DNA from: Lachnoclostridium sp. UBA7215
GTDB taxonomy: Bacteria > Bacillota > Clostridia > Lachnospirales > Lachnospiraceae
Assembly: GCA_002490465.1 (NCBI GenBank)
Contig: DKUB01000048.1
Span: 1-25,103 of the forward strand
DNA: 25,103 nt
Reading direction: 5' to 3'
The position numbers were made by a program, and so were the translations under genes. The notes under the pieces are model-generated. The model was not told the origin of the DNA and ran no database searches. It saw nothing but the letters and a program-made list of their open reading frames with translations. This document shows positions 12,772 through 20,803 of the stretch, piece by piece (position 1 is the stretch's first letter; each line of letters opens with the position of its first letter).

Positions 12772-14355
12772 ATGTCTTATCAGGCATTATATAGAAAATA
12801 CCGGCCAGCGGATTTTTCTGCTGTAAAGGGTCAGGAACATATTGTGAGGACTCTGAAAAACCAGATTGAGGCAGACCGGATTGGACATGCTTATTTGTTT
12901 TGCGGAACAAGGGGAACTGGAAAAACTACGGTTGCAAAAATATTCGCAAAGGCTGTTAATTGTGAAAATCCGGGACCGGACGGCCCTTGTGGAAAGTGTG
13001 CCATGTGCCAGGCGATTGCCAGCCAGTCTTCTATGAATGTAGTGGAAATCGATGCGGCTTCTAATAACCGCGTGGACGATATCCGGCAGGTCATCGAGGA
13101 GGTGCAGTATTCTCCGGCAGAGGGAAGATTTAAGGTGTATATTATTGACGAGGTGCATATGTTGTCAGTAAGTGCCTTTAATGCCCTTTTGAAAACACTG
13201 GAGGAACCACCCTCTTATTTGATATTTATCCTGGCTACCACAGAGGCACACAAGATTCCGCTTACGATATTATCCCGGTGCCAGCGTTATGATTTTCGCA
13301 GAATCCGTGTGGATACGATACAGGAGAGGCTTCGGGAACTGTTGGACAATGAGGGCATTGAGGCTGAGGATAAGGCGCTTGCCTATATTGCCAGGCAGGC
13401 AGATGGTGCCCTGCGTGACGGATTGAGTCTTTTGGAGCAGTGCATATCCTTTTATTTTGGAGAAAAGCTGACGTATGAAAATGTTTTAAAGGCGCTGGGG
13501 GCAGTCGATCATTCGGTGTACCATGAAATAATGAGTGCCCTTGTGGATAACCATGTGGACGGTATTGTGGAGGCGGTCGCCCGACTGGTGTCACAGGGGC
13601 GTGATCTGACGCAGTTTGTAAACGAGCTTGTGTGGTATATGCGAAATCTTCTTGTCCTGAAAATGGCAGATAGTGCAGACCAGCTGGTAGACGCCTCAGA
13701 AGAAAATTTGAATGATATGAAACAGTACGCAGAGCAGGTGGAACAGGAGATGCTGTTTCGTTATATCCGTATACTCTCGGATCTGGCAAATGAAATGAAA
13801 TACAGTGCAAATAAAAGAGTTCTTATGGAGGTGGCTCTGGTCCGCCTTTGCCGCCCGCAGATGGAACAGGATTATGATTCGCTGATTAATCGTCTGCACA
13901 ATCTGGAAACAGCAAATGAGAGTCTGCAGGCTGCCATAGCAAGCGGGCAGTTCGCGGTGGCGGTACCTGCTGGCGGTGAACCGTCGGAGGCAGCAGAACA
14001 GCCTGTCGTGCAAAAAGAGCTGCACCCGGAGGCTGTGCCGGAAGATGTGCGCATGGTCGTTGCTAACTGGCAGCAGATTCTGAGACTGCTGGGACCTGTT
14101 TCGCGGGAGATGCTCTCCGATGTTGTATTGTCAGTGTCCGATGCCGGGGCGCTTGTACTGGCATTTACCCAGGAGACCAGGGCGGAGTATTTTAAGAGCA
14201 AGGAAAACAGGGAAGAGCTGATTCAGGCAGCAGGAAAATTAATAGACAGGACAATTGTATTAGATGTCAGATATGTACAGAATAATAAGGAATTCCGTGC
14301 GCTGCCGGAGCTGCGTGATGTAATTAAAAACGTAACGGTGGAAATGTTAGATTAG
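12772..14355 (+). CDS. dnaX: DNA polymerase III subunit gamma/tau
   Basis: 527 residues. The start chosen is the ATG at 12772, with GGAG eight bases upstream; a GTG at 12763 sits on top of that site. It is the clamp-loader ATPase that opens the beta sliding clamp and couples it to the replicative polymerase. Motifs: the SYQALYRKYRP N-terminus, Walker A GTRGTGKTT (45-53), a zinc module with Cys 64, 73, 76 and 79, Walker B IIDEVHM (124-130), and the SRC sensor motif (168-170). The C-terminal region after about 370 holds a short variable linker and a DUF-like domain typical of Firmicutes tau. There is no slippery A-run suggesting a frameshifted gamma form. It heads the conserved dnaX-ybaB-recR cluster. 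Confidence 0.96.
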   Translation: MSYQALYRKYRPADFSAVKGQEHIVRTLKNQIEADRIGHAYLFCGTRGTGKTTVAKIFAKAVNCENPGPDGPCGKCAMCQAIASQSSMNVVEIDAASNNRVDDIRQVIEEVQYSPAEGRFKVYIIDEVHMLSVSAFNALLKTLEEPPSYLIFILATTEAHKIPLTILSRCQRYDFRRIRVDTIQERLRELLDNEGIEAEDKALAYIARQADGALRDGLSLLEQCISFYFGEKLTYENVLKALGAVDHSVYHEIMSALVDNHVDGIVEAVARLVSQGRDLTQFVNELVWYMRNLLVLKMADSADQLVDASEENLNDMKQYAEQVEQEMLFRYIRILSDLANEMKYSANKRVLMEVALVRLCRPQMEQDYDSLINRLHNLETANESLQAAIASGQFAVAVPAGGEPSEAAEQPVVQKELHPEAVPEDVRMVVANWQQILRLLGPVSREMLSDVVLSVSDAGALVLAFTQETRAEYFKSKENREELIQAAGKLIDRTIVLDVRYVQNNKEFRALPELRDVIKNVTVEMLD

Positions 14356-14390
14356 GGACGTAATAATTTCAGGGAAAGGATGGATGGAAA

Positions 14391-14744
14391 ATGGCAAAGA
14401 GAGGTGGATTTCCAAAAGGTGGAATGCCGGGCAATATGAATAATCTGATGAAGCAGGCACAGCGCATGCAGCGTCAGATGGAGGAAACCCAGAAAGAAAT
14501 GGAGGAAAAAGAGTACGAGGCAAAAGCCGGCGGCGGAGCAGTAACAGTAAAAGTTTCCGGGAAAAAAGAAGTACTCTCCGTGAGTTTAAGTGAAGAGGTC
14601 GTTGATCCTGATGATATAGAGATGCTTGAGGATTTAATTGTTGCGGCAACCAATGAAGCCCTGCGGATGATGGAAGAGGACAATGCCAAATCCATGGAGG
14701 CGCTTACCGGTGGGATAAATCTGGGCGGAGGGTTCCCATTCTGA
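14391..14744 (+). CDS. ybaB: YbaB/EbfC family nucleoid-associated protein
   Basis: 117 residues, ATG at 14391 with an AAAGGATGG ribosome binding site upstream. It has a Gly/Met-rich N-terminus (KRGGFPKGGMPGNMNNLMKQ), then a charged helix (QRMQRQMEETQKEMEEKEYE, about 26-45), a short beta region (AVTVKVSGKKEVLSVSLSEE) and a C-terminal helix with ATNEALRMMEEDNAKSM. This is the standard YbaB/EbfC dimer fold, a small DNA-binding protein that shapes the nucleoid. It sits between dnaX and recR as in most bacteria. Its stop overlaps the recR start (TGATG), so the two are translationally coupled. The length is slightly above the usual 100-110 because of the Gly-rich ends. Confidence 0.95.
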   Translation: MAKRGGFPKGGMPGNMNNLMKQAQRMQRQMEETQKEMEEKEYEAKAGGGAVTVKVSGKKEVLSVSLSEEVVDPDDIEMLEDLIVAATNEALRMMEEDNAKSMEALTGGINLGGGFPF

Positions 14745-15343
14745 TGAATTATTACAGTGATTCCATTAATAATCTGATAGAAGAGATGGCAAGTCTGCCT
14801 GGTATTGGGCCCAAATCTGCACAACGGCTTGCCTTTCATATTCTTAACCTGCCGCAGTCCCGCGTGGAACATCTGGCAGACAGCATTGTGACGGCACGTA
14901 AAAAAATCTGTCTCTGCAAAAAATGTTTTAACCTGTCGGATCAGAACATTTGCCCCATCTGCAGCAACCCAAAGAGGGATGCTTCAACAATAATGGTTGT
15001 GGAAGAGGCCAGTGATTTGGCCGCTTATGAAAAAACCGGCCAGTATCATGGCGTATATCATGTATTGCACGGAGCGGTGAACCCCATGGCGGGCATCCAG
15101 CCGGAAAATATAAAATTAAAAGAGTTAATGCAGAGGCTTCAGCGGGAAGAGGTGAAGGAAGTCATTATTGCAACCAATTCAACTGTGGAGGGAGAAGCCA
15201 CGGCACTCTGGATTAGCAAATTTGTAAAACAGGCAGGGATACGTGTGACGCGTATTGCCAGTGGTGTTCCGGTCGGCGGTGCGCTGGAATTTATTGACGA
15301 GATGACATTATTCCGCGCGCTGGAGGGCAGGACGGAGATTTGA
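14744..15343 (+). CDS. recR: Recombination mediator protein RecR
   Basis: 199 residues, the normal RecR size, with the ATG overlapping the ybaB stop. It works with RecO (and RecF) to load RecA onto SSB-covered DNA. Visible parts: a helix-hairpin-helix (LPGIGPKSAQRLAFHIL, about 18-34), a four-cysteine zinc finger (CKKCFNLSDQNICPIC, about 57-72), a Toprim domain starting MVVEEASDLAAYEKTG (about 84-99) with the conserved Glu, and a C-terminal Walker-B-like GVPVGGALEF. The last 12 codons overlap the end of the convergent yyaC gene (36 bases), so no room is left for a terminator between them. Confidence 0.96.
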   Translation: MNYYSDSINNLIEEMASLPGIGPKSAQRLAFHILNLPQSRVEHLADSIVTARKKICLCKKCFNLSDQNICPICSNPKRDASTIMVVEEASDLAAYEKTGQYHGVYHVLHGAVNPMAGIQPENIKLKELMQRLQREEVKEVIIATNSTVEGEATALWISKFVKQAGIRVTRIASGVPVGGALEFIDEMTLFRALEGRTEI

Positions 15344-15886
15344 ATTCCGCAGGCTTCGGTAAATACCCAGGCTGATAAAATCGGCGAGCTGCATAACCAG
15401 ATTCAGATGTGTTGTCTGCAAAAGCATCTGGCTGCCAAATCCTGAGAGATTAACAATGCCTGTAATAAAGATATCCCCGACGGATGGCAGATTTTTATCA
15501 ACACCAACACCGGGGCAGAGAGAACCCTCTCCCAGAGTGATATAACCGACATGGTTTGCTACTCCCAGCGAAGCATCAATGGCAATGATAAGTGCACCGG
15601 GATGATATAATTGAATAAAGTGAATGGATGCTTCCAGATTTTTGGCATGTACCGGTTTTTCCAGGGTGCCATAAACATGGAAGCCTTTTTTTGTAAAGAA
15701 CCGTTCATGAAAACGAAGTTTATGTCCGACAATCGGGCCGAGGCAATCGCCGGTTGCGCGGTCGGATCCAATGCAGATAAGCACAATTTCCCTCTCTTCA
15801 TAATCATATTTTTCAAGCAATTCTGAAAATGCGTCAGCAAATTGAAACAGGGCACGTCTGTCGCCCGGATTAAAATACTGTAACAT
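15308..15886 (-). CDS. yyaC: Spore protease YyaC family protein (DUF1256)
   Basis: 192 residues from the ATG at 15886, with AAAGG about ten bases upstream. Motifs: VLICIGSDRATGDCLGPIVG (35-54), GTLEKPVHAKNL (73-84), IIAIDASLG (100-108) and GVGVDKNLPSVGDIFITGIV (126-145). The GSD-x-x-TGD-x-LGP block and the internal IDASLG are the signature of the YyaC/DUF1256 family. These proteins are related in fold to the germination protease GPR and to hydrogenase maturation proteases, with acidic residues (Asp 42, Asp 47, Asp 104) at the putative active site. YyaC is made in sporulating Bacilli and Clostridia, so its presence implies a spore-forming lineage. The 3' end overlaps recR. The upstream region carries an inverted repeat at 15910-15934. 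Confidence 0.9.
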   Translation of the reverse strand: MLQYFNPGDRRALFQFADAFSELLEKYDYEEREIVLICIGSDRATGDCLGPIVGHKLRFHERFFTKKGFHVYGTLEKPVHAKNLEASIHFIQLYHPGALIIAIDASLGVANHVGYITLGEGSLCPGVGVDKNLPSVGDIFITGIVNLSGFGSQMLLQTTHLNLVMQLADFISLGIYRSLRNSNLRPALQRAE

Positions 15887-15909
15887 ACTGTTCTAACCTT
15901 TCTATACGC

Positions 15910-15934
15910 ACGGTTCCTGGAAATCAAGAACCGT
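15910..15934 (-). promoter_or_regulatory. Inverted repeat in the yyaC leader
   Basis: ACGGTTC (15910-15916) and GAACCGT (15928-15934) form a perfect 7-bp inverted repeat 24 bases before the yyaC start. It could be an operator or a leader hairpin. I could not assign a sporulation sigma factor promoter with confidence. Confidence 0.4.
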
Positions 15935-16034
15935 TATATTCTTATATGGAAAGTATTCTCCGAAAAAAATTTTTCATGCATGGAAAAAATTAAAGTTTGT
16001 ATTTAAATCGACAAAAACAGCATTCCCGTTGTGA

Positions 16035-16040
16035 TATAGT
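16035..16040 (+). promoter_or_regulatory. Extended -10 box before the MPN-like gene
   Basis: TGATATAGT is an extended -10 element 57 bases before the start codon at 16097. The -35 region is poor. It is the likely head of the signalling cluster, although the kinase also has its own candidate promoter. Confidence 0.4.
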
Positions 16041-16096
16041 GGGGGCAGAATGTGGAAAAGTGCGGTCATTTTGGCTGTATGGAAATGGAGGAAAAT

Positions 16097-17035
16097 ATGT
16101 TATGGAATAAACCTAAAAGCGTGCGGCAGATCGGAGACATACCAGGGCGTAGTAAAGTGTATATTGAAGATTATGTCATTCGTTTTGCAAAAAAGCTGGC
16201 AAGGGAATCCAAAGGAGAGGAAAAGGGGGCTGTTCTTCTTGGAACGTCCTTTACCTATGAGGAATCTAAAATATATCTTATTTCCGGTATCGTAGAGATT
16301 CGTGGGTTTTCCGGGCGGACAAGTCCGGAGTTATCACAGGATATGTGGGAGAGGATTTACACAGAAATAAAAGAGAATTTTACGGATTTAGAAGTGACAG
16401 GCTGGTTTTATACTTCGCGGGGCATTGGGGTCAAAGATGCCTCAAGGCTTCTGGAAATACATAAGCGTAACTTTCAGCATCGTGATAAGGTATTGTATTT
16501 ATATGAGGAAGCGGGACAAGAGGATGGAATCTTTTTGTACCGGGGAGGTAAGTTTGAGAAGCAGAGAGGATATTACATATATTATGAAAAGAATCCTGAA
16601 ATGCTTCATTATATGGAAAAGGAGGCAGAGCGCCATGTGCATGTAGTGGAGCAGGAGGATGACAGAGTACTTCGCAACATTCGGGGAATTATGGCAGAAA
16701 AAGAAGAGCAGAAGAGGCAGAGGAGCCAGAAAGACAGTAAGCTCAGTTATGGGGTAGGAGTCATGGTGGCCATGATTGTCATGCTGTTAGGTGCGGCGGC
16801 GTTAAAAAATCAGAATACGCTGAATCAGGTAAAAGACCAGTTGAGCCGCTTGCAGCAGATGGCGTTGGGGGAGCAGAATCCAGAGGGGACTACAGTGGAA
16901 ACAATGGGAAGCTCGCTTGTCAAAAAAGAAAATGCCAGCCCGGCAGCAGCGGATACAGTCAACAACGTTTCCGGGGGAGCTGCCTCACAGGAAAAAACAA
17001 CGCCTTCCCCAGTGCCTTCTCCTAAGAAAGAATAA
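16097..17035 (+). CDS. Membrane-anchored MPN/JAMM-like protein, catalytic motif degenerate
   Basis: 312 residues from the ATG at 16097, with GGAGG five bases upstream; a longer frame from 16052 lacks a ribosome binding site. The first 170 residues look like an MPN (JAB1/Mov34) fold: VYIEDYVIRFAKKLA helix (21-35), EKGAVLLGTSF strand (42-52), YLISGIVEIRG (60-70), then LEVTGWFYTSRGIGVKDASR (98-117), IHKRNF and VLYLYEE. In active JAMM proteases the block after GW reads HxH and is followed by Ser and Asp. Here it is FYT and YTS, so the metal-binding histidines are absent and the domain is probably non-catalytic. A charged helical region (about 168-215) leads to a transmembrane segment (217-236), a short coiled coil (238-255) and a Ser/Pro/Thr tail. 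It precedes the PocR kinase by 134 bases. Fold assignment is by eye. Confidence 0.6.
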   Translation: MLWNKPKSVRQIGDIPGRSKVYIEDYVIRFAKKLARESKGEEKGAVLLGTSFTYEESKIYLISGIVEIRGFSGRTSPELSQDMWERIYTEIKENFTDLEVTGWFYTSRGIGVKDASRLLEIHKRNFQHRDKVLYLYEEAGQEDGIFLYRGGKFEKQRGYYIYYEKNPEMLHYMEKEAERHVHVVEQEDDRVLRNIRGIMAEKEEQKRQRSQKDSKLSYGVGVMVAMIVMLLGAAALKNQNTLNQVKDQLSRLQQMALGEQNPEGTTVETMGSSLVKKENASPAAADTVNNVSGGAASQEKTTPSPVPSPKKE

Positions 17036-17056
17036 GCAAACACAGGAAAGGAACGG

Positions 17057-17086
17057 TTGCCAAGTAAAGGTAATTTGTGGTACTAT
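17057..17086 (+). promoter_or_regulatory. Candidate promoter of the kinase gene
   Basis: TTGCCA (17057-17062), 18 bases, then TACTAT (17081-17086) with an extended TG element, about 85 bases before the TTG start. Confidence 0.45.
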
Positions 17087-17169
17087 ATATGAAGTAGAAT
17101 GCACGGAGTTGCAGTGGGAACTGATTTCCGACAGGGCTGCAAATTAACAGATAAAATGGAGGGGGTTAC

Positions 17170-19866
17170 TTGGAACAGTTACGTTTAATGGATTTGTTTG
17201 ATCTTGATATTCTGAAAAAGTTACAGGATTCATTTTTTGCTACTGCAGAAATATCGGGGGGGATTGTAGACGAACATGGTGTTGCTTTGATGGAGCATAT
17301 TTCAAATTGTGATTTTTGTAGTAAATATACAAAAAAATCCAAAGAAGGGGCCAGACGGTGCCAGCAGTGTGACAGCCAGGCAACAGAGGCAGCCATGAAT
17401 GAGGGAAAGCCAAGAATATATACTTGTCATATGGGCATGACAGAGTTTGTTGTGCCCATCATGCTTGATGATCAATTCTTAGGATGTTTTATGGCGGGGC
17501 AGGTGCTGACAGAACCATTGTCAGAGGAAAAAGTCAGACAGGCTGCCAAAGAATTTGATATTCCAACGGAGGAATATCTGGAGGCAGCCAGAAGGATTCC
17601 GGTTTATTCCCGTCAGAGAATAGAGAGTATGGCAAGATATCTTTATGATATAGGGGATATGATGTCCCATATGGCGTATAAGCAGTATCAGACGTTGCAG
17701 ATGAGCGGGGAACTGGAGCGGGAGGCTCATATGAAGTCTGATTTTCTGGCCAATATGAGCCATGAAATCCGTACACCGATGAATGCAGTAATTGGTATGG
17801 CGGAAATGGCTTTGCGGGAAGATCTGACTCCGGTTGCCAGGGAGTATATAAAACAGATTATGGCTTCCGGTAATACTTTGCTTACCATTATAAATGATAT
17901 TCTTGACTTTTCAAAGATAGAGTCCGGGAAAATGAATATCAATATGGTAGAATATGATTTGTTTTCTATTGTAAAAGATGTTGCCAGCGTTATTATGACA
18001 AGAATTGGTGACAAGGATTTACAGTTTATAGTAAATGTAGCACCGGATATTCCAAAGCAGTTAATGGGTGACAGTATCCGCATTCAGCAGATTATTATGA
18101 ATCTTGCCAATAATGCGGTAAAATTCACAAAAGAGGGATGCGTTTATCTCTCTATCAGCTACGAAAGAACGGCTGAGAGAGAAATACGGATGAAGGTTGT
18201 TGTAGAAGATACGGGAATTGGGATAAAGAAAGAGGATATGGGGAAACTGTTCCAGTCATTCCAGCAGGTGGACAGCAAGAGAAACAGGAATATAGAAGGG
18301 ACAGGTTTGGGACTTGCGATTTCGAAACAGCTTGTTACATTAATGAACGGGAAAATCTGGCTGGAGAGTGAATATGGAAAGGGAAGCCGCTTCTCCTTTG
18401 AAATTCCGCAGATTATTCTGGATGATACACCGTCCATAACAGTGGATGCAGGTACAGAAAACAAAATAAAAGCGGGGCTGCTTTGCGGAAATGTTATTAT
18501 AAATAAGAATATGAGGGATATGTTTGAGTTACTTCATGTGGAATGTCTTCCGGTCCAGTGCCAGGATGATTTGAAAACATTGGAGGATCAGAATGCCGAT
18601 TTCCTTTTTATGGAGAGTGAGTTTTTTTCCACTCAAATAAAGTGGTTTATGGAAGCACATCCACATATAACCGGAGTTGTACTATGTGGTTTTAAGGATC
18701 AGATAGATACGGGCATGGAAAATGTTCTGGCAGTTCACAAACCGATTTACATATCAAATCTGGCGAAAATATTAGCGCATGAAGACTTATATGCAGAGGA
18801 AGACGATTCAGAGGACGACGGCTTTGAGTTTATTGCACCGTCTGCTGAGATTTTGATTGTAGATGATAATGAGGTTAATCTCAAAGTGGCAGAGGGGATT
18901 ATTTCACCATTAGAAATGAAAGTTGATACAGCACTCAGCGGCAAGGCAGCAATTGAAATGATAGGGGAAAAGCATTATGATTTAATATTGATGGATCATA
19001 TGATGCCGGATTTAGATGGTATTGAGACGACTCGTATTATCCGCCGTTTTCATGAAGATTACGATAATGTCCCCATTATTGCCCTGACAGCGAATGTAGT
19101 AGAAGAAATGCGTGCCACTTTTCTTGTGGAGGGTATGAATGATTTTGTGGCAAAGCCAATCAAATCCAAAGTTATTGTCTCAAAAATCAGGCAGTGGCTC
19201 CCACCTCAAAAAATACAGAAAATGTCAGAACAGGAAAAGATGGCGAAACATAAGCAGGAGGACTCAAAGGGGATAGATATTCCAGAATTAGATACGGAAA
19301 TGGCTTTAAGACTGTTGGGAAATGAAAATCTTTTTTGGCAGATTCTGACAGAATATCTTAAAATGATTCCCAAAAAGGCGGCTGCCCTGGAACAGAGCAA
19401 GGAGGCTGCTGATTGGAGAAATTATACAATAGAAACCCATGCCCTGAAAAGCTCATCCAAGCAAATAGGTGCGACGGAACTCTCCGAACTGGCCGCCCGG
19501 ATGGAACAGGCCGGAAATGACCGTGATATTAATTATATATTGGCACATCATGAGAAGATGATGGAAATGTATTACGGTTTACAGGAAGTTTTGAAAAAGT
19601 ATGTGGATATTCCAGACGATGAGGAAGACAAACCTAAGGAAGATTATGATGTAAAGAAATTGTGGGGGTGTCTTGAAAAAATGCAGGAGGCTGTTGACGA
19701 CCTGGACATGGATGGAATGGGGGAAGTTATAAGGCAGATGGAAGGTATTTCTATGGCAGAAAAGGAGGAACAGCTGCTTGTAAACATGAGAGAAGCTGTG
19801 GAGAGCCTGGAGGTTGAAATCTGTGAACAGCTTATAAAGGAATGGAAAGGTTTGATTCATATATAA
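17170..19866 (+). CDS. PocR-sensor hybrid histidine kinase with receiver and Hpt domains
   Basis: 898 residues from a TTG at 17170, preceded by GGAGG; the next in-frame ATG at 17188 is too far from it. Domain order: a PocR ligand-binding domain (about 5-170) with Cys 47, 50, 64, 67 and 86 around CDFC, CQQC and YTCHMG; a coiled linker; HisKA with MSHEIRTPMNAVIGM (196-210), phospho-accepting His 198; HATPase with N box NLANNAVKFT (311-320), G1 EDTGIGI and G2 EGTGLGLAI (376-384); a receiver-like domain lacking the Asp set (about 433-540); a complete receiver (561-675) with Asp 565/566, phospho-acceptor Asp 609, Thr 640 and Lys 662; and an Hpt domain with His 757 in ETHALKSSSKQIG. No transmembrane segment is evident, so it is a cytoplasmic sensor. 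A His-Asp-His relay would hand phosphate to a separate receiver, probably the next gene's product. Confidence 0.93.
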   Translation: MEQLRLMDLFDLDILKKLQDSFFATAEISGGIVDEHGVALMEHISNCDFCSKYTKKSKEGARRCQQCDSQATEAAMNEGKPRIYTCHMGMTEFVVPIMLDDQFLGCFMAGQVLTEPLSEEKVRQAAKEFDIPTEEYLEAARRIPVYSRQRIESMARYLYDIGDMMSHMAYKQYQTLQMSGELEREAHMKSDFLANMSHEIRTPMNAVIGMAEMALREDLTPVAREYIKQIMASGNTLLTIINDILDFSKIESGKMNINMVEYDLFSIVKDVASVIMTRIGDKDLQFIVNVAPDIPKQLMGDSIRIQQIIMNLANNAVKFTKEGCVYLSISYERTAEREIRMKVVVEDTGIGIKKEDMGKLFQSFQQVDSKRNRNIEGTGLGLAISKQLVTLMNGKIWLESEYGKGSRFSFEIPQIILDDTPSITVDAGTENKIKAGLLCGNVIINKNMRDMFELLHVECLPVQCQDDLKTLEDQNADFLFMESEFFSTQIKWFMEAHPHITGVVLCGFKDQIDTGMENVLAVHKPIYISNLAKILAHEDLYAEEDDSEDDGFEFIAPSAEILIVDDNEVNLKVAEGIISPLEMKVDTALSGKAAIEMIGEKHYDLILMDHMMPDLDGIETTRIIRRFHEDYDNVPIIALTANVVEEMRATFLVEGMNDFVAKPIKSKVIVSKIRQWLPPQKIQKMSEQEKMAKHKQEDSKGIDIPELDTEMALRLLGNENLFWQILTEYLKMIPKKAAALEQSKEAADWRNYTIETHALKSSSKQIGATELSELAARMEQAGNDRDINYILAHHEKMMEMYYGLQEVLKKYVDIPDDEEDKPKEDYDVKKLWGCLEKMQEAVDDLDMDGMGEVIRQMEGISMAEKEEQLLVNMREAVESLEVEICEQLIKEWKGLIHI

Positions 19867-19890
19867 AACCCAGCGTAAAGGAGAATGATT

Positions 19891-20790
19891 ATGAAAAAGT
19901 ACAAGGTGTTGTTGACAGGAACGAACCAGACTCTTCAGACAGAGTTTTTTGTCCATATGGAGTTCAGTTTTGAGTGCCTGTGTTCGTCGGTAAGGGCAGA
20001 TGATATATTGGGGCATGTAAAATATTTTCAGCCGGATATATTGGTATACTGCCTGCAAAGTGAGACAAAAAGTGACATAATGGGACTTCGTGGCGTGATT
20101 CAGAAACTGTCTTCCAACCGTATTCCGCTTGTTATTGTGGGAGAGCAGACGGACTGTGAGTTATTTGAGAAAACACTTCCTATGACGGTGGACCTGAAAA
20201 TAATAAAGCCAATTAGTACAAAGGTACTTGAAGAAAAAATTCTTCTTTATTTACAGGTACATGATAAGGAGGAAAAAGTGGCAGGAGGGGTACCGGAGGA
20301 AGAAAAAACGGCAGTAAATGAATCGAAATCCGGTGGTGATATTTCAAAGATTAACGATACGGAGGCGCTGCTGGCAGAGATGGATGCTTTGTTAGCGGGA
20401 AAGGCAAACGAACCACGCGAGCACAAGAAAAAACACATTCTTGTTGTGGACGACGACAGCGGTGTGTTAAAGTTGGTGAACACTGTTTTAGGGGGACATT
20501 ATAATATAGCAACAGCGATTAATGGTAAGGTTGCTATGAAGTTTTTAGAAAAGAAAGAGACAGATCTTGTTTTGCTTGATTATGAAATGCCACAGGAAAA
20601 TGGGGCAGAGGTCTTACAGAAAATTAGAAGCGATAAAAGGTTTAAAAATTTACCGGTTGTTTTTCTGACAGGTGTTTCGTCAAAGGAACGCATTCGTGAG
20701 GTGCTGGCGCTAAATCCCCAGGGGTATCTATTGAAGCCAATCAATACCGAACGCCTGTCGAATACATTAAAAGAGATTTTGGGTGAGTAG
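19891..20790 (+). CDS. Two-receiver response regulator without DNA-binding output
   Basis: 299 residues. The ATG at 19891 is chosen because AAGGAG lies seven bases before it but only one base before the alternative ATG at 19885. The N-terminal domain (1-122) has receiver-like topology, including FQPDILVYCL and a LKIIKPIS end (102-109), but lacks the paired acidic residues and the phospho-acceptor Asp. An acidic/charged linker follows (123-180). The C-terminal domain (182-299) is a complete receiver: HILVVDDDSG with Asp 187/188, phospho-site Asp 230 in LVLLDYEMPQENG, Thr 260 and Lys 282 in LKPI. There is no HTH, GGDEF or enzymatic output. It is probably a relay or protein-binding partner for the Hpt domain of the preceding kinase, whose gene ends 24 bases upstream. 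Confidence 0.85.
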   Translation: MKKYKVLLTGTNQTLQTEFFVHMEFSFECLCSSVRADDILGHVKYFQPDILVYCLQSETKSDIMGLRGVIQKLSSNRIPLVIVGEQTDCELFEKTLPMTVDLKIIKPISTKVLEEKILLYLQVHDKEEKVAGGVPEEEKTAVNESKSGGDISKINDTEALLAEMDALLAGKANEPREHKKKHILVVDDDSGVLKLVNTVLGGHYNIATAINGKVAMKFLEKKETDLVLLDYEMPQENGAEVLQKIRSDKRFKNLPVVFLTGVSSKERIREVLALNPQGYLLKPINTERLSNTLKEILGE

Positions 20791-20803
20791 AGAGAGGCAA
20801 AGG

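Noticed and set aside
15965..16020. Sporulation sigma factor promoter for yyaC
   Set aside because: CATATAA is reminiscent of a sigma-F/G -10 box, but no matching -35 lies at the right distance, so I did not annotate it.
17099..17188. 29-codon frame before the kinase, overlapping its ribosome binding site
   Set aside because: It has only a weak GAAG ahead of the ATG and no recognisable sequence. A leader peptide cannot be excluded but is not supported.
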